Of a stretch of 64,000 nt of DNA, positions 27,017-35,625 are shown piece by piece. A program made the translations under genes and the position numbers. Within the stretch, counting starts at the first letter, position 1, and each line of letters begins with the position of its first letter. Below the pieces are notes generated by a model that worked only from the letters and a program-made list of their open reading frames with translations, was not told the origin of the DNA and did no database searches. Origin of the DNA: BAIKAL-G1 sp943369525 (lineage in GTDB: Bacteria > Cyanobacteriota > Cyanobacteriia > PCC-6307 > Cyanobiaceae); contig CALRNL020000002.1 in assembly GCA_943369525.1 (NCBI GenBank), positions 227,601 through 291,600 on the forward strand. The letters are read 5' to 3'.

Positions 27017-27171
27017 CGATGGCTCCCCGTTGCAGCCGTTGCGCTGCGGTCCCATCCTGCGGTCCCATGGCCGTGGCGGACTGCCCGGCCGGCGTTTGGC
27101 GGACCTGGCCATGGCGGGGCCAACGGCGGGGCCAGCCATGGCCAGGAGCCCGCCCAGGCCAGATCGGCAGT

Positions 27172-27188
27172 GGTGCAAATGTTCGCAC
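27172..27188. promoter_or_regulatory. LexA-like inverted repeat
   Basis: GGTGCAAATGTTCG (27172-27185) matches the cyanobacterial LexA consensus RGTACNNNDGTWCB with one mismatch (G for A at the fourth position). It also forms GTGC-N8-GCAC. It is far from both flanking genes, so a target cannot be assigned. Confidence 0.3.
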
Positions 27189-27644
27189 TACCGGTAGCGG
27201 TTGTGGCTTGTTTCGCGGCCCGCCGCCGCTACATTCGGTTGGCACCCCCGGCCCGCCGGGCTCAGGGATTGACCAGGGGCCAGCCATGCCGCGCTCTGCA
27301 CCACTAGGCCGCTTCTCGCCGGCCATCTCGGTGTCTAGGGCGTTGGTGGCCGGCCAGTTGATCTCCAATCGGTTGATCGCCGCTCCCTTGATCGCCGCTC
27401 AGGTGGCCGGCGCTCAGGTTATTGCCAGTCATGGGCCCCTCAACCAGTCGATCGCCCGCCGACCGGTGCCAAACCGTCAAGGTCCTAATCCGTTGCAGAC
27501 AAGCCAGTTGATGGACGCCCCCCCCAAGCCAGGTCGATCCCCTAAGCCAGGTTTCAGGCCGAGGCGGCCCCAGGCTGTTGGGCTGGAGGCTGGGCCGCGG
27601 CAAGCTTGGGGCTGGCTGGCCGGCCAGGCCCGGGGGGAGCAGCC

Positions 27645-28307
27645 ATGACGGCCAGCCTCATCCAGCACCAACCGCGGCGGGAACCGGGTCGCTCCCTCGG
27701 CCCGGCGGGTCGCCCCCAGGCGCCAGCCCGGCCCGCCACCAGCCGCAGCCTGCGCCTGGTGGCCCAACAGGAGGGCCTGATCCAGATCCACACGGCCCCC
27801 TTCCGGGGCAGCTTCAGCGGCGTGTTCAGCCAAGCCCTGCGCAGTGCCGGCCTGGGCAGCCGGGTGCTGATCACCCAATTCCTCAAGGGTGGGGTCGACC
27901 AGGGGCTCGAATCCAGCCTCTGGCTTTGCGGCCGCTTGCAGTGGCTACGTCCCGCCGTGGCCGGTTGTCTGGCCGAGCCCTGCGCCCCGGTTCCCTCGGC
28001 TGCCCCAGCTGCTGGTCCCCTGGGCCTAGCGGCTTCCCCGTTGGATAGCGTTTGCGATCCCGACCGGGAGGCGGTGGAAGCGGTCTGGGCCTACAGCCGT
28101 GACCAGTTGCTGGGCGGCCTGGTCGACCAGCTGGTGCTGGATGAACTGGGCCTGGCCGTTGACCTGGGCTACCTCTGCGCAGCCGAGGTGACCGCCACCC
28201 TGGAGCGCCGCCCTAGCCATGTGGACGTGATCCTCACCGGCCCGGCCATGCCGGTGGCCCTGATGGCCATGGCCGACCAGGTGACCCAATTGCGTCGCGG
28301 CTTCTAG
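27645..28307 (+). CDS. CobA/BtuR-like P-loop protein with a degenerate Walker A
   Basis: A 220-residue protein that aligns by eye with corrinoid adenosyltransferases (CobA/BtuR): IQIHTAPFRGSFSGVFSQAL in place of the usual nucleotide loop, then RVLITQFLKGG, VLDELGLAVDLGYL and RRPSHVDVILTGPAMP, ending with ADQVTQL. The usual GxGKGKT loop is replaced by APFRGSFSG, so ATP binding is doubtful. The ATG at 27645 has GGGGAG upstream. It precedes dcd by 30 nt in the same direction. It may be a pseudoenzyme with another role; not demonstrated. Confidence 0.75.
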   Translation: MTASLIQHQPRREPGRSLGPAGRPQAPARPATSRSLRLVAQQEGLIQIHTAPFRGSFSGVFSQALRSAGLGSRVLITQFLKGGVDQGLESSLWLCGRLQWLRPAVAGCLAEPCAPVPSAAPAAGPLGLAASPLDSVCDPDREAVEAVWAYSRDQLLGGLVDQLVLDELGLAVDLGYLCAAEVTATLERRPSHVDVILTGPAMPVALMAMADQVTQLRRGF

Positions 28308-28337
28308 CCTGCTCCCACCGGCCCCTGCGGCAGTCCC

Positions 28338-28931
28338 ATGCTCAAGAACGATCGCTGGATCAAAGCCCAGGCTGGCGAGGGCATGCTCGAACCCTTCCAG
28401 CCGGAACTGGTGCGGCACCTGGATCCGGACCAGGGCACCTCACCGGTGCTCAGTTTCGGCTGCAGTTCCTACGGCTACGACCTCAGGTTATCGGCTAAGG
28501 AATTTTTGATTTTTCGCCATGTGCCGGGCACGGTGATGAATCCGAAGCGCTTTAATTCCGCCAATCTGGAGCCGGCGCCCCTCCTTGAGGATGGCGATGG
28601 CGCCTATTTCATTCTGCCCGCCCATTCCTATGGCCTGGGGGTTGCCCTGGAGCGCCTGCGGGTGCCGGCCAACATCACGGTGATCTGCCTGGGCAAAAGC
28701 ACCTATGCCCGGCTGGGCATCATCGTCAACACCACGCCTGCCGAGGCCAGCTGGGAGGGCCATCTGACCCTGGAATTCAGCAATTCCTCCGGCGCCGATT
28801 GCCGCATCTATGCCAACGAAGGCATCTGCCAGTTGCTTTTTTTTGAAGGTGATCCCTGTGAAACCACCTATCAGGATCGTAAGGGCAAATATCAAGATCA
28901 GACCGAACGGGTCACCTTGGCCCGGGTCTGA
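28338..28931 (+). CDS. dcd: dCTP deaminase
   Basis: Dcd turns dCTP into dUTP, supplying dUMP for dTMP synthesis. The 197-residue protein starts MLKNDRWIKAQAG and has LSFGCSSYGYDLRLS, ICLGKSTYARLG and the active-site NTTPAEASWEGHLTLEFSN. With thyX nearby (33341), it forms a flavin-dependent thymidylate route. Confidence 0.95.
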   Translation: MLKNDRWIKAQAGEGMLEPFQPELVRHLDPDQGTSPVLSFGCSSYGYDLRLSAKEFLIFRHVPGTVMNPKRFNSANLEPAPLLEDGDGAYFILPAHSYGLGVALERLRVPANITVICLGKSTYARLGIIVNTTPAEASWEGHLTLEFSNSSGADCRIYANEGICQLLFFEGDPCETTYQDRKGKYQDQTERVTLARV

Positions 28932-29062
28932 CGACCCAGCCGTGGCGATGGCAGCATCTTGAACAAAAGTCCGTAAACCCCAGGCAGGGGCCGATCAGCC
29001 TGGGGGATCCATGGATCTGGTCAGAGGGCACCCACCAGCCGCCGTGTGGGCGTCGGGTTTGC

Positions 29063-29293
29063 CTAGCTCCAGCGCCGCGGCCACCAGGCCCAGAGCACCA
29101 GTTCTCCCACGGCCCACAGCAACACCAGGCCCACCAGCCAGCCCGGCAGCAGCACCAGGGGCCACCAGGGACGCAGAAGCAGCACCAGGCCGGCCGCGGC
29201 CAGGGCTGTCAGGGCCCGGCGGCGTTGGCGCCAGCCCGGCAGGCTGGTGAGCAAAGGCGGCAGCGTCGGGCGCCGCAGCTGGGGCAGGGCCAT
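29063..29293 (-). CDS. Small basic membrane protein
   Basis: A 76-residue protein with a basic N-terminus (MALPQLRRPTLPPLLTSL, GWRQRRRAL) and two hydrophobic stretches (ALAAAGLVLLL and LLPGWLVGLVLLW) ending WAWWPRRWS. An upstream GTG at 29332 could extend it by 13 residues and would overlap the region before the transglycosylase start. No family was recognised. It is divergent from the lytic transglycosylase gene. Confidence 0.55.
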   Translation of the reverse strand: MALPQLRRPTLPPLLTSLPGWRQRRRALTALAAAGLVLLLRPWWPLVLLPGWLVGLVLLWAVGELVLWAWWPRRWS

Positions 29294-29362
29294 GGCGGTG
29301 GCGAGGATGGGTGGGGGGAGAAGCCTCTCCACAATGGCAACAGCCCTGTTCCGGCAACAGCC

Positions 29363-31456
29363 ATGCTCCGGCCCTTGTTGCCCAAGCTCCCGTCGCCCCA
29401 GTTCCCTTCTGCGAAAGGTCTGCGCCTGCTGCTGGGCACCTGCTTGGGCACGGCCCTGGCCCTGCTAGCCGGCCGGGCCCTGGTGGTCCAGCTCACGCCA
29501 AAGCCGACGCCGGATACGCTCCTCTCCAGCCTGCGGGCCTGGCGGCTGCTTAGCCCCGATCCAGGCCTGCGCCGCGAGGCCAGCCTGCTGCTCGCCAGCC
29601 GCGAGCCGCCTGGCAACGCCAGGCAGCGCCAGCAGCTCTGGGGCCAGGGCTGGGGCCGCGACCCCCTGGCTGCCCTGGCCTTGAAACGGGCCGCCCAGGC
29701 GGCCGAGGTCGCCGGCCAGGCCGACCAGGCCCTGGACCTCTGGCAATGCCTTTGGCAGCGCTTTCCCCAGAGTCCGGCGAGCGCCGATGCGCTCTACAGC
29801 CTCGGTCGCCAGCAACCCCGCTGGCGCCAGCTGCTGCTGCAGCGCTTCCCCGCCCATCCAGCGGCCCTGGCGGCGGCCCTGGAGCTGGGACGCTCTCCCG
29901 CCAGCCGCCTACGGGCCAGCCTGCACCTGGCCCGCTGGGGCCCCCGCTGGCCCGGGGCCGAGGCCCTGCTGGTACAAGCCTGCCGGGGTCGCCATGGGGC
30001 CTTGGGGCCCCAGCAACGGCGCCAGTTGGCCCTGGGCCTGGCCCAGTTGGGCCTTGGCCAGACTGCCCTGGACTGCCTCAAGGATCTTCAGGGCAATCCG
30101 GAGCTTGAGCTGGCCCTGGGCCAGGCCTTGCTCAAAGGCGATGCCAGCCAGCAGGGGATGGCCGATCGCCGGCTGCTGGCCCTGGCCCAGCGCTGGCCCA
30201 CTGGGGCCGCCGCCCGGGAGGCCAGTGCCCTGCTCAGCCAGCGGGATGGACCGGATACCAGGGCGTGGTTAGCCCAGTTGCCCCCATCCCTGCAAGCCAG
30301 TGCCGCCGTGCAGGCGCGGCTGGCCCTTGATGGCCAGCTCCCCTGGGCGGGGGTGCTGAAGCGTTGGCCCCTGGATCCGGCCAGCTGGGAGCTGCAATGG
30401 CAACTGGCCCGCCGGGCCCTGGGGCAGCAGCGGTGGGCCGAGGCTAGCCAGATCCTTCAGGCCCTTGCCCCTAGCCAATTGGCCGCGCCCCTGGCGGCCC
30501 GCCAGCTCTTTTGGCTGGGCTATGGCCAATGGCGGCTAGGTAATGGGGCTGCGGCCCGGCGCCTTTGGCGCCAGGTGCTGGCCCTGGCGCCCGGCGGCTA
30601 CTACGGCTGGCGGGCCAGCCTGCATCTGGGCGAGAGCATGCCTGAGCTGCTGCGCCCCCCTGGTGTGCCGTCGCCCCCCCTGGCCCCGCGCCCCTGGCAG
30701 CCCCTGGCCAGTGGTGATGCGGGCCTCGACCAGCTCTGGCGCCTCAACCAACCCCTGGAGGCCTGGGAAAGCTGGCGCTTTTGGCGGGGCGGCCGGCCGC
30801 CCCAAAGCGCCCGGGACCTGCGCCTGGAGGGCCGGCTGCGCAGTGCGGTGGGCGATGACTGGGTCGGCCTGGGCCAACTGGAGCAGGCCAGCCTGCGGCT
30901 GCCGAAAGGCAGCTGCCAGCAGCTGGTGGACCTGGAACGGCAGCTCAATCCCCTGCCTTACGGCGAGCTGTTCCGCCAGGCGGCGGCGGCGGCGGGCCTG
31001 GATCCGGCCCTGCTCCAGGCCGTGGCCCGGCAGGAATCCCGGTTCACGGCCGGGGTGGAGTCGCCGGTGGGGGCGATGGGGCTGATGCAGCTGATGCCTA
31101 GCACCGCCAGCGAGCTGGCCGGCCGGCGGCTGGAGGGGGCGAGCCTTAAGGATCCCGCCCTCAACAGCCGCCTCGGCGCCCGCTACCTGCGCCAGCTCCT
31201 GGAGCAGTGGCAGGGCAATCCGGTGCTGGCCGTGGCCAGCTACAACGCTGGCCCTGGGGCCGTGGCCCATTGGCTTAAGGCCGGACTCGGCAATGACAGC
31301 CTGAACCAAACCAGCGGCACGATCAATCTTCAGCGTGATCCCGAGCTCTGGATCGAGGCGATTCCCTACCCCGAAACCCGGCTCTATACCAAGAAGGTGC
31401 TCGGCAATCTTTGGAGTTACCGGCGCCTGAACCAGGCAGCCGGTGCGGGCTGTTAG
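29363..31456 (+). CDS. Soluble lytic murein transglycosylase
   Basis: A 697-residue Slt70-type enzyme that cuts peptidoglycan glycan strands. An N-terminal membrane anchor or signal (about 19-42) precedes a long alpha-solenoid of Ala/Leu-rich helical repeats. The C-terminal SLT domain has the catalytic Glu in AVARQESRFTAGVESPVGAMG followed by LMQLMPSTA, and the family NYNAGP-type motif VASYNAGPGAVAHW. The ATG at 29363 avoids overlap with the divergent gene. Confidence 0.9.
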   Translation: MLRPLLPKLPSPQFPSAKGLRLLLGTCLGTALALLAGRALVVQLTPKPTPDTLLSSLRAWRLLSPDPGLRREASLLLASREPPGNARQRQQLWGQGWGRDPLAALALKRAAQAAEVAGQADQALDLWQCLWQRFPQSPASADALYSLGRQQPRWRQLLLQRFPAHPAALAAALELGRSPASRLRASLHLARWGPRWPGAEALLVQACRGRHGALGPQQRRQLALGLAQLGLGQTALDCLKDLQGNPELELALGQALLKGDASQQGMADRRLLALAQRWPTGAAAREASALLSQRDGPDTRAWLAQLPPSLQASAAVQARLALDGQLPWAGVLKRWPLDPASWELQWQLARRALGQQRWAEASQILQALAPSQLAAPLAARQLFWLGYGQWRLGNGAAARRLWRQVLALAPGGYYGWRASLHLGESMPELLRPPGVPSPPLAPRPWQPLASGDAGLDQLWRLNQPLEAWESWRFWRGGRPPQSARDLRLEGRLRSAVGDDWVGLGQLEQASLRLPKGSCQQLVDLERQLNPLPYGELFRQAAAAAGLDPALLQAVARQESRFTAGVESPVGAMGLMQLMPSTASELAGRRLEGASLKDPALNSRLGARYLRQLLEQWQGNPVLAVASYNAGPGAVAHWLKAGLGNDSLNQTSGTINLQRDPELWIEAIPYPETRLYTKKVLGNLWSYRRLNQAAGAGC

Positions 31457-31501
31457 CCGGATCCCTGCGCCTGGCTGACTCCGGAGCGGCCCAGCGGCCC
31501 C

Positions 31502-32017
31502 TCAGGAATGGAATGGGTTGAGGCCGGCATTGTGGACCGTATGGCCGATCCAGACCCCGCCAAGAACCAGAACACTGAGGCCCGTTGCCACCTGGAATGG
31601 GTTCATGGGCAGGCGCAGGCGGATCAGATCCAGCCGGGCCAGCAGCACCGACGAGCCAAGGAGCAACACATCGGTGAGCACATTCAGATGCATCAAGTAC
31701 ACCGCACCGGTGATCGCCAGAAACAGGGTCGTGATCAAGGTGAGCACCTTGCTGCGGGCCATGAAAAAGGAGATCTCGCGCAGCAACAGGTCTGGCACCG
31801 TGCAGATGACCACTACCACCACGGCCTGGAGGCACTCCAGGGGCATGACCAGATCCTGGAGCACGGCGACCTGTTGACCGTTACCCGGCAGCAAGGGCAG
31901 CACCACGGTGTGGGGGGCCAGGGTTGACCAGTTCAAGCCCAGATAGGTGCTCACCAGCACCAACACCAGCAGCATTGGAGCCAGGAACGGCAACAGCAAC
32001 AGGCGCAGGATCGGCAT
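31502..32017 (-). CDS. Conserved multi-helix membrane protein
   Basis: A 171-residue hydrophobic protein with about four helices (4-25, 68-88 with surrounding VVVVVICTVPDLL, 96-118, 146-163). No family was recognised. It starts directly after the NIL-ferredoxin stop (no gap), so it is almost certainly cotranslated. The ATG is at 32017. A membrane partner for a small ferredoxin is an attractive but unproven idea. Confidence 0.65.
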   Translation of the reverse strand: MPILRLLLLPFLAPMLLVLVLVSTYLGLNWSTLAPHTVVLPLLPGNGQQVAVLQDLVMPLECLQAVVVVVICTVPDLLLREISFFMARSKVLTLITTLFLAITGAVYLMHLNVLTDVLLLGSSVLLARLDLIRLRLPMNPFQVATGLSVLVLGGVWIGHTVHNAGLNPFHS

Positions 32018-32431
32018 TCAGGCTCCCTTCAATTCCAAGGCAATGGCCCCCAGGGGACAGCTGGGGATGCACTGCTCACAGAGGAGGCAGCGTTGCGCAT
32101 CGAAGTGCAGCTGCCAAGTGGGAGCCTGGCTGGCCAGGGCGCCACTGGGGCAAAGGCTGGAACAAATGCCACAGTCCACGCACACATCCCGATGGATCGT
32201 GATCTGGCCCGGCGTGCGGTTGAGACCCAGGCCTTGGGCTTCCAGCCACTGCTCGGCTGCGGCCAGATCGTCGATGTCGCCGGAGAGCTCCACCACCATG
32301 GTGCCGCTCTGGCTGGGGGCGATCTGGGCGCGCAGGATTTTGGCGGCCACATCAAATTCCACGGCCAACCGATAGGTGATCGGCTCGTGAACGGCTTCCC
32401 GAGGGAAATGGAGGGTGATCCGGCGTTTCAA
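32018..32431 (-). CDS. NIL-domain 4Fe-4S ferredoxin
   Basis: A 137-residue protein with an N-terminal NIL domain (ITLHFPREAVHEPITYRLAV, about 5-75) and two [4Fe-4S] motifs, CVDCGICSSLCPSGAL and CLLCEQCIPSCPLGAI. NIL domains are found in methionine-related transporters and in ferredoxin-like proteins of sulfur metabolism. The start is TTG at 32431. It is followed without gap by a membrane protein gene. The electron partner is unknown. Confidence 0.9.
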   Translation of the reverse strand: MKRRITLHFPREAVHEPITYRLAVEFDVAAKILRAQIAPSQSGTMVVELSGDIDDLAAAEQWLEAQGLGLNRTPGQITIHRDVCVDCGICSSLCPSGALASQAPTWQLHFDAQRCLLCEQCIPSCPLGAIALELKGA

Positions 32432-32665
32432 AGGTGCAGCGACACCCGGTGGGACCGTAGCCCGATTTTGACCAGAGCCTGCTTGGGATCGTGGCTTTTT
32501 GGGAACGCATCAAGGGTGCCGGCCCGGGTGTCCTTCCGGCTGGTGGTTCCGGATCAAGGCGCTGGCGGTTCCCTGGTCCAGCCCGATTCCCCAGCCGGAT
32601 CGGCTGGCCCATGGCGCCAGTCCAATCGCCTGCGGTTCACGGAGGACGCTGGCAAAGTGAAGTCC

Positions 32666-33304
32666 ATGCCAGCGCCAGCGTCCGTGTCCGAGCCTTCGCC
32701 AGCCCCAGCTCCCGTCCCAGCGGGTCAGGGGGCTCCCTTGCCCCTGGCGGCGGATGCCGGTCCGCTCTCGGGGCGGCGCGAACGGATGCTGCTGGCGGCC
32801 GTGGCTGCCGCCCTGGCCCTGATGTTGTTTTTGGTGCGGGGCGGTCTCCATCCGGCTGCGCCCCTGGAGCAATTGGCCCGCCAGTCCCTCGACCTGCCCG
32901 TGGCCCTGGGGGATGGCCGCCCCACCCTGGTGGAGTTCTACGCCGACTGGTGTGAGGCCTGCCGGACCATGGCGCCGGCGATGGCCTCGGTGGAACAGGA
33001 GCACCACGGAGCCCTCGATGTGGTGCTGCTCAACGTGGATAACCCCCGTTGGCAGCCCGAGCTCGAGCGCTATGCGGTGAATGGGATCCCCCAGTTGGAA
33101 CTGTTCAATGCCTCGGGCGATGCCGTGGGCCGCTCCCTGGGCGCCCGTAGCCGGCCGGAATTGGAGGCCCTCACCACGGCCCTGATTGCGGAAACCCCCC
33201 TGCCCCAACTGGCGGGGGTCGGTAACGTCAGCACCCTGGCGGCCGGGGCTGCTACCAGCTCCCAACCCCCGGCCGCCCAGGTCGGTCCCCGCAGCCACGG
33301 CTGA
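32666..33304 (+). CDS. TxlA/HCF164-type membrane thioredoxin
   Basis: A 212-residue protein: Pro/Ala-rich N-terminus, one helix (about 42-58) and a thioredoxin fold with the WCEAC active site in VEFYADWCEACRTMAP. GIPQLELF supplies the cis-Pro. This is the cyanobacterial TxlA/plant HCF164 type, which passes reductant to the lumen for cytochrome assembly. The C-terminus is an extended Ala/Ser/Pro tail. The ATG at 32666 is chosen; the open frame further upstream is unrelated. Confidence 0.88.
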   Translation: MPAPASVSEPSPAPAPVPAGQGAPLPLAADAGPLSGRRERMLLAAVAAALALMLFLVRGGLHPAAPLEQLARQSLDLPVALGDGRPTLVEFYADWCEACRTMAPAMASVEQEHHGALDVVLLNVDNPRWQPELERYAVNGIPQLELFNASGDAVGRSLGARSRPELEALTTALIAETPLPQLAGVGNVSTLAAGAATSSQPPAAQVGPRSHG

Positions 33305-33340
33305 GCCTGGTTCACCCCGATTCTCCCTGTTCCTTGTGCC

Positions 33341-34063
33341 ATGAAGCGCTTCCGGGTTGACCTGATCGCTGCCACCCCCAACCCCCAGCAGTGCATCTTT
33401 GCGGCGATGCACCAGGACTATTTCGAGGGCTTCGTGGCCTCGGAGCGGGAGCAATGGCCCGATGAGGCCAAGGCCGGCGAGATCTGTGTCAAACGCCTGC
33501 TGGCCGGCGAGCGCGGCCACTACGGCCCCCTGGAACACCCCCAGATCACCCTCAATGTGGGTTGGTTTCCCCACTCGGTGATGCAACAGGCCCGTACCCA
33601 TCGGGTCGGCGTCAGTTTCGATGTGCAGTCGATGCGCTACACGGGCGAACGCATTTCCCGGGCCGCCAGCGGCGAGCTGGAGCTCGAAGAGGTGTTTTAC
33701 CTGCGGCCAGTTGGTAGCTACAGCGATCGCCAGGGCAAAAAGTATGACTACACCCCCGAGGAGCGGGCCAAGGATCTGGCCCTGTGCCGCATGGCGGCGG
33801 AGCGCTACCGCGAGATGTTGGCCGCCGGTTTTGCCGAGGAGCACGCCCGCGGCATCCTGCCGTTTGACTACCGCCAGCACTTTGTGGTGAGCTTCAGCCT
33901 GCGGGCCTTCCTGCATTTCATGGACCTGCGCGCCAAGCTCGATGCCCAGCAGGAAATCCGCGAACTCTGTGATCTGCTCTGGCCCCATTTTCAAACTTGG
34001 GCCCCGGAAATTGCGCGCTGGTACGAGAAAAGCCGCTTGCACAAGGCCCGGCTAGCGCCCTAG
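33341..34063 (+). CDS. thyX: Flavin-dependent thymidylate synthase
   Basis: ThyX methylates dUMP to dTMP using FAD and methylene-tetrahydrofolate. The 240-residue protein has the family motif in its cyanobacterial form (ARTHRVGVSFDVQSMRYTG, about residues 84-102) and AEEHARGILPF. It lies 37 nt after the txlA-type gene. No thyA was seen in the window, and dcd is 5 kb upstream. Confidence 0.95.
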   Translation: MKRFRVDLIAATPNPQQCIFAAMHQDYFEGFVASEREQWPDEAKAGEICVKRLLAGERGHYGPLEHPQITLNVGWFPHSVMQQARTHRVGVSFDVQSMRYTGERISRAASGELELEEVFYLRPVGSYSDRQGKKYDYTPEERAKDLALCRMAAERYREMLAAGFAEEHARGILPFDYRQHFVVSFSLRAFLHFMDLRAKLDAQQEIRELCDLLWPHFQTWAPEIARWYEKSRLHKARLAP

Positions 34064-34150
34064 GCGAACACCGGGCCCTGGGTCCCTGGGCGGCGTGGGG
34101 GCGGATGCCACCCCTTAGCCTTGGCCCCGATGGTTTTTGGAGTCCTCCCC

Positions 34151-35542
34151 ATGGCGGAGCTGGCCCGCTTCCCCCTGGGTGAGCCCCTTCCTGCCGGTCA
34201 GGCCCGCTTCGGCACCGATGGCATCCGCGGCCTGGTCGGCTCCGTGATTACTCCGGCCCTGGCCTTGCAACTGGGTTATTGGTGCGGCCAGGTGTTGCCG
34301 GCCGAGGGGCCGGTCGTGATCGGGGCCGATTCCCGCAGCAGCGCTCCGATGCTGGTGGCGGCCCTCACCGCCGGCCTGACCGCCGCCGGTCGCCAGGTGT
34401 GGGATCTGGGTCTCTGCCCCACCCCGGCGGTGGCCGGCACGATCCGCGCCCAGGGCTGCGCCGGCGGCCTGATGGTGTCGGCCAGCCACAATCCGCCCCA
34501 CGACAACGGCATCAAGGTATTTGGCGCCCGGGGCGCCAAGCTCAAGGAGCAGCAGCAGCAGGCGATTGAGGCCGGTCTCCATGGCGAAGGCAGCGAGCGG
34601 ATCCCCTTCAGTGGTGTCGGCCTGGTGCGCCAACGCCCCGACCTCCTGGCTGCCTATCGGGACAGCCTGATTGCCAGCGTCGCCGGCGCCCGGCTCGATG
34701 GCTGCAAGGTTGTGCTCGATCTCTGCTGGGGCTCGGCCACGGCCTGCGGTGAGAGCGTGTTTAGGGCCCTCGGCGCCGATCTCACCGTGCTCCATGGCGA
34801 ACCGGATGGGGAGCGGATCAACCTGGGCTGCGGCAGCACCCACCTGGAGGCCTTGCGCCAGGCGGTGTTGGCCGAAGGCGCCAGCATGGGCTTTGCCTTC
34901 GATGGCGATGCCGACCGCATGCTTGCGGTGGATGGCCGGGGCCGGGTCGTCGATGGCGACCAGATTCTCTACCTCTGGGGCCAGGCCCTGATGGCCCAGG
35001 GCCAACTGCCAGGCAACCGCATCGTCGCCACCGTGATGTCCAACCTCGGCTTTGAGCGGGCCTGGCAGGCTAAGGGCGGCCTGCTGGAGCGCACGGCCGT
35101 GGGCGACCAATACGTGCACCAGGCCATGGAGGAGCTGGGCGCGGGCCTGGGCGGCGAACAATCCGGCCACATCCTTTCGGCACGCCACGGCATGAGTGGT
35201 GATGGCCTGCTCACGGCCCTGCAGGTGGCCGTGCTGATCCAGGCCCAGGGGGGATCCCTGGCCGAGTGGCTCGATGGCAGCTTCCAGCCCTATCCCCAGA
35301 AGCTGGTGAATGTGACCGTGCCCGATCGCCAGCGCCGCAGCCAATGGCAGCAGTGCGATTCCCTGCGCTGCGCCGTGGCCGAGGCCGAGGTGGCGATGGC
35401 GGGCCATGGCCGGGTGCTGGTGCGCGCCAGCGGCACCGAACCCCTGCTGCGGGTCATGGTGGAGGCGGCCTCCCAGGCCGAGGTGGACCATTGGGCGGGC
35501 CATCTGGCCGGCTTGGCGGAGAGCCAGTTGAACGGGGGGTAG
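34151..35542 (+). CDS. glmM: Phosphoglucosamine mutase
   Basis: GlmM converts glucosamine-6-P to glucosamine-1-P for UDP-GlcNAc synthesis. The 463-residue protein has the phosphoserine loop GGLMVSASHNPPHDNG (Ser about 102), the metal-binding FDGDADRML, and the C-terminal RASGTEPLLRVMVE. The ATG at 34151 (MAELARFPLG) is chosen over one that would start in the preceding leader. Confidence 0.95.
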   Translation: MAELARFPLGEPLPAGQARFGTDGIRGLVGSVITPALALQLGYWCGQVLPAEGPVVIGADSRSSAPMLVAALTAGLTAAGRQVWDLGLCPTPAVAGTIRAQGCAGGLMVSASHNPPHDNGIKVFGARGAKLKEQQQQAIEAGLHGEGSERIPFSGVGLVRQRPDLLAAYRDSLIASVAGARLDGCKVVLDLCWGSATACGESVFRALGADLTVLHGEPDGERINLGCGSTHLEALRQAVLAEGASMGFAFDGDADRMLAVDGRGRVVDGDQILYLWGQALMAQGQLPGNRIVATVMSNLGFERAWQAKGGLLERTAVGDQYVHQAMEELGAGLGGEQSGHILSARHGMSGDGLLTALQVAVLIQAQGGSLAEWLDGSFQPYPQKLVNVTVPDRQRRSQWQQCDSLRCAVAEAEVAMAGHGRVLVRASGTEPLLRVMVEAASQAEVDHWAGHLAGLAESQLNGG

Positions 35543-35625
35543 GGGGGGTGACCCGGGCCGGGTGATCGGGGCACCAGTCGTGGCTGGCCCCGGAAGGCTC
35601 GCCATTGGGGCTTTGGAGCCGGGTG

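Larger units (their letters stand above)
26953..27644. other. Intergenic region between ntcA and the CobA-like gene
   Basis: About 690 nt without a convincing gene. Next to ntcA it holds a predicted promoter (26975-27016). At 27172-27188 is an inverted repeat resembling a LexA box. At about 27352-27427 are degenerate repeats of TTGATCGCCGCTC and related units. Open frames cross it, but they are rich in Pro, Gly and Ser with no conserved feature. Confidence 0.7.

Noticed and set aside
27010..27648. 212-residue plus-strand frame between ntcA and the CobA-like gene
   Set aside because: Made of Pro/Gly/Arg-rich low-complexity sequence and overlapping a predicted promoter; no conserved block.
28978..29005. 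8-bp hairpin after dcd (CCCCAGGC...GCCTGGGG)
   Set aside because: Too short and without a T-run to be called a terminator.
32510..34042. 510-residue minus-strand frame opposite txlA-type gene and thyX
   Set aside because: Opposite two genes with catalytic motifs; no similarity to any family.
34115..35605. 496-residue minus-strand frame opposite glmM
   Set aside because: Opposite a clear phosphoglucosamine mutase with active-site Ser; no features of its own.
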